Origin: Nitrospirota bacterium
Lineage (GTDB): Bacteria > Nitrospirota > Nitrospiria > JACQBZ01
DNA: 7,476 nucleotides
Assembly (NCBI GenBank): GCA_016198945.1
Contig: JACQHO010000116.1
Coordinates: 1 to 7,476 of the forward strand
Direction: 5' to 3'
Numbering within the stretch: the stretch's first letter is position 1; each line of letters begins with the position of its first letter. Both the position numbers and the translations under genes were made by a program. Positions 1 through 5,958 of this stretch are shown here, piece by piece. The notes below the pieces were generated by a model. The model did no database searches and was not told the origin of the DNA. It was given only the letters and a program-made list of their open reading frames with translations.

Positions 1-869
1 CGGTCGGCCGGGCCAACGTCGGTATTGCGGAGTACGAGGATTTCATTCAGACCGATGCCGCGATCAATCCCGGGAACTCGGGCGGGGCGCTGGTCAACGT
101 CCGCGGGGAGTTGATCGGGATCAACACGGCTATCTTCAGCCAGAGCGGGGGATATATGGGCGTCGGGTTCGCCGTTCCGAGCAACATGGCCAAGTCTGTC
201 ATGGACAATCTGGTCAGGAGCGGAAAGGTTGTGAGGGGCTGGCTGGGGATTTCGATCCAGGACGTCACGCCGGATCTGGCCAAACAGTTTGCGCTTCCGG
301 ACGCCAGGGGGGCTCTCGTAACCGATGTGATGGAAAGCAGCCCCGCGGCCAAGATTGGTTTGCAACAAGGGGATGTGATTGTTTCCTATGACGGCAAGCC
401 GGTTGAAAATCCCGGAAGCCTTCGTAACCACGTTGCCCAGACCGGTGTTGGGAAAAAAGTGAAGATCGGTGTCATCCGGAATAAAAAAGAACGGGAGTTC
501 GAAGTCATGATCTCGGAACAACCCGGGGAAATCGGCGGGCGTGGAGAGGAAGAATCCGCCGCATCTTCGGATGCGGAGGTCAGCACCGCCCTATCGGGCA
601 TCGAGGTGACCGATTTAACGCCGGATCAGGCCCGGCGCCGGGGTTTGTCCAGAGCCGTCAAAGGGGTGGTGATCACCCGGGTCGAGCCGGGCAGCATGGC
701 CATGGAGGCCGGTCTTCATGAAGGCGATATCATCGTGGAGATGAATCGTCAGTCCGTCCGATCGGTCAAGGATTATAATCGTCTGGCATCCAGGGTGGGA
801 AAGCAGGATACGGTTTTGCTCCTGGTGAACCGGCAGGGAAGGACGAGCTATTTTGCCATCAAGCCTTAA
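1..869 (+). CDS. HtrA/DegP-like (Do family) periplasmic serine protease, 5'-truncated by window edge
   Basis: This is the C-terminal part of an HtrA/Do-type trypsin-like serine protease, which in this family degrades or refolds misfolded envelope proteins. The frame is open from base 3 and gives 288 visible residues. Residues 22-30 (NPGNSGGAL) carry the catalytic Ser26 (codon 78-80) in the family's GNSGG oxyanion-hole motif. A GVGFAVPS stretch, typical of the end of the protease domain, follows. PDZ1 spans about residues 79-172, an acidic Glu/Ser-rich linker about 173-196, and PDZ2 about 197-288. The catalytic His and Asp and any signal peptide would lie upstream of the window. Two PDZ domains fit DegP/DegQ/MucD rather than DegS, which has one. 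The exact subtype cannot be decided from this fragment. The gene ends in TAA 35 bases before a strong terminator hairpin. Confidence 0.95.
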   Translation, partial: VGRANVGIAEYEDFIQTDAAINPGNSGGALVNVRGELIGINTAIFSQSGGYMGVGFAVPSNMAKSVMDNLVRSGKVVRGWLGISIQDVTPDLAKQFALPDARGALVTDVMESSPAAKIGLQQGDVIVSYDGKPVENPGSLRNHVAQTGVGKKVKIGVIRNKKEREFEVMISEQPGEIGGRGEEESAASSDAEVSTALSGIEVTDLTPDQARRRGLSRAVKGVVITRVEPGSMAMEAGLHEGDIIVEMNRQSVRSVKDYNRLASRVGKQDTVLLLVNRQGRTSYFAIKP

Positions 870-903
870 ACGAGAGTTCAGGGAGATGATGCATAGGATT
901 TGT

Positions 904-933
904 TGAAAAAGTCCTCGCAGGAGGACTTTTTCA
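904..933 (+). terminator. Intrinsic terminator after the HtrA-like gene
   Basis: A perfect 13-bp inverted repeat (TGAAAAAGTCCTC at 904-916 and GAGGACTTTTTCA at 921-933) encloses a GCAG loop. The right arm contains five T residues and is followed by further T-rich sequence. The left arm contains the matching A run, so the hairpin could also terminate transcription on the minus strand. It lies 35 bases after the protease stop codon and 39 bases before the next start, so it probably ends the protease transcript. Confidence 0.85.
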
Positions 934-965
934 TTTAACGGGTGCGATGGGTTTGCAACGAAAGC

Positions 966-969
966 AGGA
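966..969 (+). promoter_or_regulatory. Ribosome binding site of the patatin-like gene
   Basis: AGGA at 966-969 precedes two tandem ATG codons (973 and 976). The spacing is 3 bases to the first ATG and 6 to the second. The second ATG is therefore the better-placed start, which would remove one Met from the predicted protein. No convincing promoter is visible between the hairpin at 904-933 and this site. Confidence 0.5.
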
Positions 970-972
970 TGG

Positions 973-1758
973 ATGATGAAAAAAGTCGGAGTTGCATTAA
1001 GCGGCGGGGCGGCACGCTGCGTCGCCCATCTGGGTGTTCTGGATGTTTTCAACAAGGCCGGCGTCCCGATCCATCTCCTTTCCGGAACCAGCGGAGGCGG
1101 ACTGGTGGGGGCGCTCTACGCCTCCGGGCGGTATTCAATCGATGAGCTTATCCGCAGAGTGAGTGAGTTGAAGTGGCGGCAGGTGACGCGGCCGGTCGTC
1201 TCAAGGTGCGGCCTGCTCAGCAGCGACCGGATCGGCGGGTTTGTGCGTCAATTCATCGGAAATGCGACCTTTGATCAGATGGCGATTCCGCTGGCGGTGG
1301 TCGCAACCGACATGCTGAGCGGGAAAAAGGCGGTTCTGCAAGAGGGGGAAGTCTCAACAGCCGTCCAGGCGAGCTGCAGCCTGCCGATCGTTTTTAAGCC
1401 GACGATGCATGGGGGTCGCCTCCTGATTGACGGCGGATACGTGAGCCAGATTCCGGTCCTGGCCGCGAAAGAAGCTCTGGGGGCCGATTTCGTGATCGCG
1501 GTGGACGTCAATTACGGCGGGATGGACGGGGCCGGCACGCCTCAAAATATGATCCAGATCGCGATTCACCTCGCTTCCCTTTGGGCCCGGAAAAATGCGG
1601 AGGAAGAGGAGCGATATGCGGACGGCCTGGTGCGTGTGAATGTTTCGGGAATCGGATTAACCGATCTCCATCAGGGACCGGAACTCTTAAAGCGGGGCCG
1701 TCTTGCGGCCCAGGCATCATTACCATGGCTCGAAAAAAGACTGGCCGGCCTTTCCTGA
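973..1758 (+). CDS. Patatin-like phospholipase family protein (RssA type)
   Basis: This 261-residue protein is a complete bacterial patatin-like serine hydrolase. Family members cleave acyl chains from lipids using a Ser-Asp dyad. The oxyanion-hole motif SGGAAR lies at residues 10-15 and the nucleophile elbow GTSGG at 38-42, with Ser40 as nucleophile. The ASCSLPIVF segment is at 133-141 and the catalytic Asp153 is in the DGG motif at 153-155. There is no signal peptide or obvious transmembrane segment, so the protein is probably cytosolic or peripheral. The length matches compact RssA/YchK-like members. The true start may be the second ATG at 976. It sits between an envelope protease and a membrane-anchored PIN protein, but the flanking hairpin and promoter suggest a separate transcript. 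The in vivo lipid substrate cannot be read from the sequence. Confidence 0.93.
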   Translation: MMKKVGVALSGGAARCVAHLGVLDVFNKAGVPIHLLSGTSGGGLVGALYASGRYSIDELIRRVSELKWRQVTRPVVSRCGLLSSDRIGGFVRQFIGNATFDQMAIPLAVVATDMLSGKKAVLQEGEVSTAVQASCSLPIVFKPTMHGGRLLIDGGYVSQIPVLAAKEALGADFVIAVDVNYGGMDGAGTPQNMIQIAIHLASLWARKNAEEEERYADGLVRVNVSGIGLTDLHQGPELLKRGRLAAQASLPWLEKRLAGLS

Positions 1759-1781
1759 GAAGATTTAAGGATTCGGTTTGT

Positions 1782-1810
1782 TTGACGGACCGGAGGCAAG
1801 ATGTTATGAT
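1782..1810 (+). promoter_or_regulatory. Sigma70-type promoter with extended -10, upstream of yacL
   Basis: The -35 element TTGACG (1782-1787) matches the TTGACA consensus at 5 of 6 positions. After a 17-base spacer comes the -10 element TATGAT (1805-1810), also 5 of 6. A TG dinucleotide at 1802-1803, one base before the -10, makes it an extended -10. An A/T-rich stretch follows, and transcription would start near 1816-1818, giving a leader of roughly 53 bases before the yacL start at 1870. This is the best promoter I could find in the window. It is placed to drive yacL-ispD-ispF-cysE-receiver. Confidence 0.7.
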
Positions 1811-1859
1811 AATTAAAGGAAATCAAACGCCCTGGTGCTTTTTACAGCAGGACGGGAAC

Positions 1860-1864
1860 GGAGG
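1860..1864 (+). promoter_or_regulatory. Ribosome binding site of yacL
   Basis: GGAGG at 1860-1864 lies 5 bases before the ATG at 1870. This supports that start, which also places the first hydrophobic segment right at the protein N-terminus as expected for the family. Confidence 0.7.
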
Positions 1865-1869
1865 CCGTT

Positions 1870-2904
1870 ATGGTCATACGTATTGTTTTTTTGTTCTTAT
1901 GCGGTTTGGCGGGTCTGTATCTTTTTTTCAACGGTTTGGAAGTCAGGGAGTATTACATTATCGGTGTTGTGGGAGGACTTCTAACCGCGGCCTTGGGACT
2001 CCTCCTTGAAAATGCGATCCGACGTGTTCCCTTGGGAGTGGTCCTCGGTGCGATGGCCGGTTTTCTTTCAGGAATCGTGGCGGCCGGGGTTATCGGTTTC
2101 ACGGTGGGAGCCCTTCTCCCGGATCTTCCAACCGCCCGTCTTCCACTCCAGATTTTTCTTCTTTTGATCTTCAGTTATTTGGGCGTGACCATCGGTATGA
2201 AGATCGGGCGGGAGTTTCAGACACGGGGGACCGCCGGGCCGATCCGGACCTCTCCCGGCGAGGTGAGCAACAAAATTCTGGACACCAGCGTCATCATCGA
2301 GGGACGCATTGCGGATCTGTGCGAAACCGGATTTTTGGAGGGAACGTTTGTCGTTCCTCAATTCATCCTGCATGAGCTCCAGCACATCGCCGATTCCTCG
2401 GACTCAATGAAGCGGGCGCGGGGCCGGCGGGGGCTGGATGTCCTCCACCGGATTCAAAAAATGGTGGATATCGATGTCCGGATCGTCGAGAACGATTTTC
2501 CCCATATCCGGAATGTGGACGCGAAACTGGTCGCGCTGGGAAAAGAGATGGACGCCAGGATCATCACCAACGACCTGAATCTCAACAAGGTGGCCGAATT
2601 GCAAGGGGTCCGAGTTCTGAACATCAACGAATTGTGCAACGCGCTCAAGCCGGTGGTCCTTCCGGGGGAGGTCCTGCGCGTCTTCATTTTGAAGGAGGGC
2701 AAAGAGTCGGGACAGGGCGTGGCCTATTTGGATGACGGCACGATGATCGTCGTGGACAACGCGAAACGGCTGATCGGGAAAAATGTGGATGTGATCGTGA
2801 CGAGCGTGCTTCAGACCACGGCCGGACGAATGATCTTTACGCGGTTGCGCGACGGCGGTGAAAAGGAAAAGGAAGAAATTCATGTCACCCGTGAACATGC
2901 ATAA
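1870..2904 (+). CDS. yacL: Membrane-anchored PIN/TRAM domain protein (YacL family, predicted RNase)
   Basis: This 344-residue protein has the full YacL architecture. Four hydrophobic membrane segments lie at about residues 3-20, 29-47, 55-80 and 92-111. A PIN nuclease domain follows at about 134-255, then a TRAM domain (a predicted RNA-binding beta-barrel) at about 263-326. All four acidic metal-binding positions expected of PIN nucleases are present: Asp138 in LDTSVI, Glu169 in LHELQ, Asp217 in VDAKL and Asp235 in TNDLNL. An active membrane-tethered RNase is therefore a reasonable prediction, but the RNA target is unknown. The C-terminal tail is highly charged and rich in Lys and Glu. The gene is the first of an apparent five-gene unit, with a good promoter and Shine-Dalgarno sequence in front. 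A position immediately upstream of ispD-ispF is the conserved location of yacL in Bacillus and relatives. Confidence 0.93.
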   Translation: MVIRIVFLFLCGLAGLYLFFNGLEVREYYIIGVVGGLLTAALGLLLENAIRRVPLGVVLGAMAGFLSGIVAAGVIGFTVGALLPDLPTARLPLQIFLLLIFSYLGVTIGMKIGREFQTRGTAGPIRTSPGEVSNKILDTSVIIEGRIADLCETGFLEGTFVVPQFILHELQHIADSSDSMKRARGRRGLDVLHRIQKMVDIDVRIVENDFPHIRNVDAKLVALGKEMDARIITNDLNLNKVAELQGVRVLNINELCNALKPVVLPGEVLRVFILKEGKESGQGVAYLDDGTMIVVDNAKRLIGKNVDVIVTSVLQTTAGRMIFTRLRDGGEKEKEEIHVTREHA

Positions 2905-2937
2905 CGCGCCGCATTTCCGGATCGGCATCCCGACGAC

Positions 2938-3651
2938 ATGACCCCCCGTGTCACGGCGGTGATCCCGGCGGCCGGTTTCGGCCGAAGGATGGAGGTTTCC
3001 ACCCCGAAGCAGTTTCTTCTTCTGGATGGCGTCCCGGTTCTGGTTCATACCCTGAGGGTCTTTGAAGTCTCGCCCCTGATCCATGATGTCTGTCTTGTCG
3101 TTCCTCCCGGGATGGAACCCTCCTGTCGCGTGGAGTTGATCGATTCCTACGGTCTTAAAAAAGTGAGCCGGATCGTCCCGGGCGGCGAGACCCGTCAGGC
3201 GTCCGTCTATCAGGGGCTGATGAAGACCTCTCCGGACGCGGATCAGGTCGTCGTGCATGACGGGGTCCGGCCCTTTTTGACGACCGAGCTGCTCCAACGG
3301 CTTCTGGAGGCCGCGAAGGACGGGACCGGAGTGATTGCGGCCGTGCCGTTGAAAGACACGCCGAAAGAGATTCGTGAAGATGGAACCATTGTTTCGACTC
3401 CGGATCGCGCCCGGTTGGTCCTCGCCCAGACACCCCAGGTTTTTTCAAGGAAGGTCTTGATGGAGGCCCATCAAAAAGCGTATGCTGACGGTGTCCTCGG
3501 CACGGATGATTCCGCATTGGTCGAGCGGTTGGGCCATCCGGTGCGGATGATCGAGGGGAGCTGGGATAATATCAAGATTACGACCCCGGAGGATCTTCGC
3601 TGGGCCGAGAGAATCCTGGAGATGCGGCAACCTGGAATCGGGAGGAAATGA
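2938..3651 (+). CDS. ispD: 2-C-methyl-D-erythritol 4-phosphate cytidylyltransferase (IspD)
   Basis: IspD joins CTP and 2-C-methyl-D-erythritol 4-phosphate to form CDP-methylerythritol in the MEP isoprenoid pathway. The 237-residue protein is of normal length and complete. The nucleotide-binding motif PAAGFGRRM lies at residues 10-18 and PKQF at 23-26. GGETRQASV is at 82-90, VHDGVRPF at 106-113 and KDT at 139-141. Arg157 and Lys213 (in NIKIT) occur at positions equivalent to the substrate-binding residues of the E. coli enzyme. The ATG is the only start codon between the yacL stop and the conserved N-terminus. No clear Shine-Dalgarno sequence precedes it, so translation may depend on coupling to yacL, which ends 33 bases upstream. 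It is followed by ispF after 4 bases. Confidence 0.97.
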   Translation: MTPRVTAVIPAAGFGRRMEVSTPKQFLLLDGVPVLVHTLRVFEVSPLIHDVCLVVPPGMEPSCRVELIDSYGLKKVSRIVPGGETRQASVYQGLMKTSPDADQVVVHDGVRPFLTTELLQRLLEAAKDGTGVIAAVPLKDTPKEIREDGTIVSTPDRARLVLAQTPQVFSRKVLMEAHQKAYADGVLGTDDSALVERLGHPVRMIEGSWDNIKITTPEDLRWAERILEMRQPGIGRK

Positions 3652-3655
3652 CCGG

Positions 3656-4144
3656 ATGCTTCCAAAAATCCGCACCGGCATCGGTTACGACATTCATCCC
3701 CTGGTTGAAAACCGGCCGTTGATCCTCGGCGGGATTGAGATCCCATACGCCAAGGGCCTGGCGGGTCATTCGGATGCCGACGTCCTCACACATGCCGTGG
3801 CCGACGCCTTGCTGGGCGCCGCCGGCGAAGGGGACCTCGGACGGCATTTCCCGGACACCGATCCGAAATACAAAGGCATTCCCAGTCTTCTCCTCCTCGA
3901 AAAGGTCCGGGACATCTTGAAAGAGGGCGGGTATGCCATTCTGAATATCGATACGGTCGTGATCGCCCAGGCACCCAAGCTGACGCCGCACATGGACCGC
4001 ATCCGGGCCCGGATTGCCAAGACGCTCGGGTTGGAGGAAGACGCCGTGAACGTCAAGGCCAAAACGGCCGAGGGACTGGATTCGATCGGACGGGGCGAAA
4101 GCATCGCGGCGCAGGCCGTCTGCACAATCGTCGGGGAATCCTAA
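3656..4144 (+). CDS. ispF: 2-C-methyl-D-erythritol 2,4-cyclodiphosphate synthase (IspF)
   Basis: IspF cyclises CDP-methylerythritol 2-phosphate to methylerythritol 2,4-cyclodiphosphate with release of CMP. It acts two steps after IspD in the MEP pathway; the intervening kinase IspE is not in this window. The 162-residue protein is the usual length. Zinc ligands Asp12 and His14 sit in GYDIHPL and His46 in GHSDADVLTHA (37-47). Asp60 is in GDLG, FPDTD is at 65-69, and KTAEGLDSIGRGE at 136-148 corresponds to the CMP-binding region. A GGAGG inside the end of ispD (3641-3645) lies 10 bases before the ATG. The 4-base gap to ispD and 1-base gap to cysE indicate cotranscription and probable translational coupling. 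Confidence 0.97.
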   Translation: MLPKIRTGIGYDIHPLVENRPLILGGIEIPYAKGLAGHSDADVLTHAVADALLGAAGEGDLGRHFPDTDPKYKGIPSLLLLEKVRDILKEGGYAILNIDTVVIAQAPKLTPHMDRIRARIAKTLGLEEDAVNVKAKTAEGLDSIGRGESIAAQAVCTIVGES

Positions 4145-4145
4145 A

Positions 4146-4817
4146 ATGTTTGCCGTGATCCGACGCGATTTTCAGGTCGTTTTCGAACGGGACCCGGCCG
4201 CCACCAGCCGCCTGGAGGTCCTATTGACCTATGCCGGTTTTCATGCCATTGTATGCCACCGGATCGCGCATCGCCTCCGGTTGTGGGGCGTCCCGGTGCT
4301 TCCACGGCTGATTGCAACCCTCGCCCGCTGGATCACGGGCATAGAGATTCATCCCGCGGCCCGAATCGGCAACGGTTTTTTCATCGATCACGGGATGGGC
4401 GTCGTGATCGGGGAGACGAGCGAGATCGGGAATGACGTCACCTTGTTCCAGGGCGTGACGCTGGGCGGAACCGGGAAAGAGCGGGGAAAGCGGCATCCCA
4501 CCCTGGGCGATCATGTGGTGGTCGGGGCGGGGGCGAAAGTCCTGGGCGCCATCACGATCGGGGATCATGTCAAGATCGGCGCCAACTCGGTGGTGTTGCG
4601 GTCCGTGCCGCCGCACGCCACGGTGGTGGGGATTCCGGGAAAAATTATCAAGGCGCTGAGCGATGAGGCGCCCGAGGTCCGGATGGACCATATCAATATC
4701 CCGGATCCCATCGCGGAACGTCTTGAGGCGCTGGAACGGATGATCTTGGATTTAAAGAAGCGACTGGATGAAACCGCGGCTGAACGTCTTCAAAAACCGA
4801 AAGGGGACCGCCCGTGA
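4146..4817 (+). CDS. cysE: Serine O-acetyltransferase (CysE, short form)
   Basis: CysE transfers an acetyl group from acetyl-CoA to L-serine, giving O-acetylserine, the first committed step of cysteine synthesis. The 223-residue protein has a short alpha-helical N-terminus (about 1-65) followed by a left-handed beta-helix of hexapeptide repeats (about 67-165). Catalytic His82 lies in FIDHGMGVVIGET and His117 in GKRHPTLGD; GGTGKERGK forms the substrate loop. It lacks the long N-terminal helical extension of the enterobacterial enzyme. The tail from about residue 190 is a charged, probably coiled-coil helix. The C-terminus is Asp-Arg-Pro rather than the terminal Ile that docks into CysK in enterobacteria. 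GGGGA at 4133-4137 precedes the ATG by 8 bases. Placement after ispF matches the conserved Firmicute-like order. Confidence 0.96.
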   Translation: MFAVIRRDFQVVFERDPAATSRLEVLLTYAGFHAIVCHRIAHRLRLWGVPVLPRLIATLARWITGIEIHPAARIGNGFFIDHGMGVVIGETSEIGNDVTLFQGVTLGGTGKERGKRHPTLGDHVVVGAGAKVLGAITIGDHVKIGANSVVLRSVPPHATVVGIPGKIIKALSDEAPEVRMDHINIPDPIAERLEALERMILDLKKRLDETAAERLQKPKGDRP

Positions 4818-5185
4818 AAGGTAAAATCCTGCTGGTCGATGACACCGAATTTTACCAGAAGGCGTACAAAACCAAGCTGCTGGCCGAGGGTTACCTTGTC
4901 ACCACGGCCAACAACGGCGTCGAGGCGATCAAGGCGCTCTCGACCGACAAGCCGGACCTGATCCTCCTGGATCTGATGATGCCGGTGATGGATGGTTTCA
5001 AGGTATTACAGACCGTGAAAGCGGACAACAATTTAAAAGAGATCCCGGTCGTGGTTTTCTCGGCCAAGGGGAATTCCGATGAGATCGGGAAGGCGATCGG
5101 GGCCGGCGCGGCCGACTTCCTGGTCAAGGCGACCACCACCCCCAACAAAGTTGTCGAAAAAATAAAGCAGGTCATGACAAAATAA
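4814..5185 (+). CDS. Stand-alone receiver-domain response regulator (CheY-like)
   Basis: This 123-residue protein is a single receiver domain with no output domain. The acidic pocket is Asp9-Asp10 (LLVDD). The phospho-acceptor is Asp53 in LLDLMMP, the switch residue Ser83 lies in VVFSAKG, and the invariant Lys105 is in DFLVKA. All residues needed for phosphorylation are therefore present. The start is a GTG that overlaps the cysE stop codon (GTGA at 4814-4817). AAGGGG at 4801-4806 lies 7 bases upstream, so the gene is almost certainly cotranslated with cysE. No histidine kinase is encoded in the window, so the partner is unknown. It may act by protein-protein interaction or as a phosphorelay shuttle, but nothing here decides that. 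Confidence 0.93.
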   Translation: MKGKILLVDDTEFYQKAYKTKLLAEGYLVTTANNGVEAIKALSTDKPDLILLDLMMPVMDGFKVLQTVKADNNLKEIPVVVFSAKGNSDEIGKAIGAGAADFLVKATTTPNKVVEKIKQVMTK

Positions 5186-5196
5186 AAGTCCGCTCG

Positions 5197-5952
5197 TTAA
5201 TAAAGAACCTTTACCAAGCACAGCCCCCGGGGAGGGGCCGTCGGACCGCTGAACCGGCGGTCTTTTTTCTGGATCAGCGTTTTCATCTCTCCGGGGTCGC
5301 GACGCCCTCTTCCGACTTCCACCAGCGTTCCCACGATGGTCCGGACCATCTGTTGTAAAAAACGATCCGCCTCAATCGTAATGCAGAGCGTTTGTTCCTC
5401 CCGAGTGAGGACCAGCCGTCGGATCGTGCAGATCGCCGTCCGGCCTTTTTTCTCCTTGCGATCCGCCGATTTGTCCGTTCCCTGAAACGAACGGAAGTCA
5501 CGCCTGCCCAGCAACGCCCTTGCGGCCGACCTCATGCGCCGGATGTTTAAAGCAGGGTAGACGGTCCAGATATATTGGCGGCCGATGGCCGGGGCATGCC
5601 GGCGGTTCAAAATCCGGTAGCGATAGATCTTGCCGATGGCCGAATAGCGCGCATGAAAACGATCCGGAACGTTACGGACATCCCGGATAACAATGTCCTC
5701 GGGAAGCAGGCTGTTCAAGGCGCTCTGCCATTCCCGGGGCTGGAGCCGGGCCCGGGTCTTGAAATGGGCCGCCTGGCCTTCGGCATGGACGCCGGCATCG
5801 GTCCGTCCCGCGCCGATCACCGTGATCGGTTCTCCTGCGATCTTCGCCGCGGCATCTTCAATCGTCCCTTGAAGAGTCGGAAGATTCGGCTGACGCTGCC
5901 AGCCGTGATACCTTGAGCCGTCGTATTCGATCACCAGCTTGATGTTTGGCAT
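5197..5952 (-). CDS. truA: tRNA pseudouridine(38-40) synthase TruA
   Basis: TruA converts uridines 38, 39 and 40 in the anticodon stem-loop of tRNAs to pseudouridine. The 251-residue protein is complete and of normal length. The N-terminal YDGSRYHGWQRQ (10-21) and TLQGTIE (26-32) are family signatures. The catalytic Asp52 lies in GRTDAGVHA, and the conserved Tyr110 in FHARYSAIGKIYRY, where the Tyr stacks on the target base. The C-terminal RFLQQMVRTIVGTL (197-210) matches the family's usual FLxxMVRxIVGTL motif. The ATG lies 6 bases after the amidase stop codon and has no clear Shine-Dalgarno sequence, which suggests translational coupling to the amidase gene. Its 3' end converges on the receiver gene with 11 bases between the two stop codons. 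Confidence 0.97.
   Translation of the reverse strand: MPNIKLVIEYDGSRYHGWQRQPNLPTLQGTIEDAAAKIAGEPITVIGAGRTDAGVHAEGQAAHFKTRARLQPREWQSALNSLLPEDIVIRDVRNVPDRFHARYSAIGKIYRYRILNRRHAPAIGRQYIWTVYPALNIRRMRSAARALLGRRDFRSFQGTDKSADRKEKKGRTAICTIRRLVLTREEQTLCITIEADRFLQQMVRTIVGTLVEVGRGRRDPGEMKTLIQKKDRRFSGPTAPPRGLCLVKVLY
5244..5268 (+). terminator. Probable intrinsic terminator of the yacL-to-receiver unit, inside the truA coding region
   Basis: GACCGC (5244-5249) pairs with GCGGTC (5257-5262) around a 7-base loop. A flanking G-T pair and one inside the loop can extend the stem. Six T residues follow at 5263-5268, the arrangement of a plus-strand intrinsic terminator. It lies about 60 bases after the stop codon of the receiver gene, within the 3' coding end of convergent truA. 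The T-run codes for two Lys codons on the opposite strand. The short stem keeps this prediction moderate. Confidence 0.6.
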
Positions 5953-5958
5953 GACCGG

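Noticed and set aside
615..1055. Minus-strand open frame of 146 codons opposite the HtrA-like gene end and patatin start
   Set aside because: It is antisense to PDZ2 and to the patatin active-site region and reads through the terminator hairpin. No domain signature is visible.
1581..2009. Plus-strand open frame overlapping the patatin end, the promoter region and the yacL start
   Set aside because: It is out of frame with both real genes and covers the promoter. The translation has no recognisable motif.
2404..3297. Minus-strand open frame of 297 codons opposite yacL and ispD
   Set aside because: It spans the junction of two clearly real plus-strand genes, has a low-complexity His/Asp/Gly/Arg-rich composition typical of antisense shadows in GC-rich DNA, and shows no recognisable motif.
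5201..5213. Small palindrome TAAAG-AAC-CTTTA as a terminator for truA
   Set aside because: The stem is only 5 bp and A/T-rich, has no T run in the right place on the minus strand, and overlaps the last truA codons.
5575..5916. Plus-strand open frame opposite truA
   Set aside because: It is the complement of the conserved TruA catalytic region, with no ribosome binding site or family motif.
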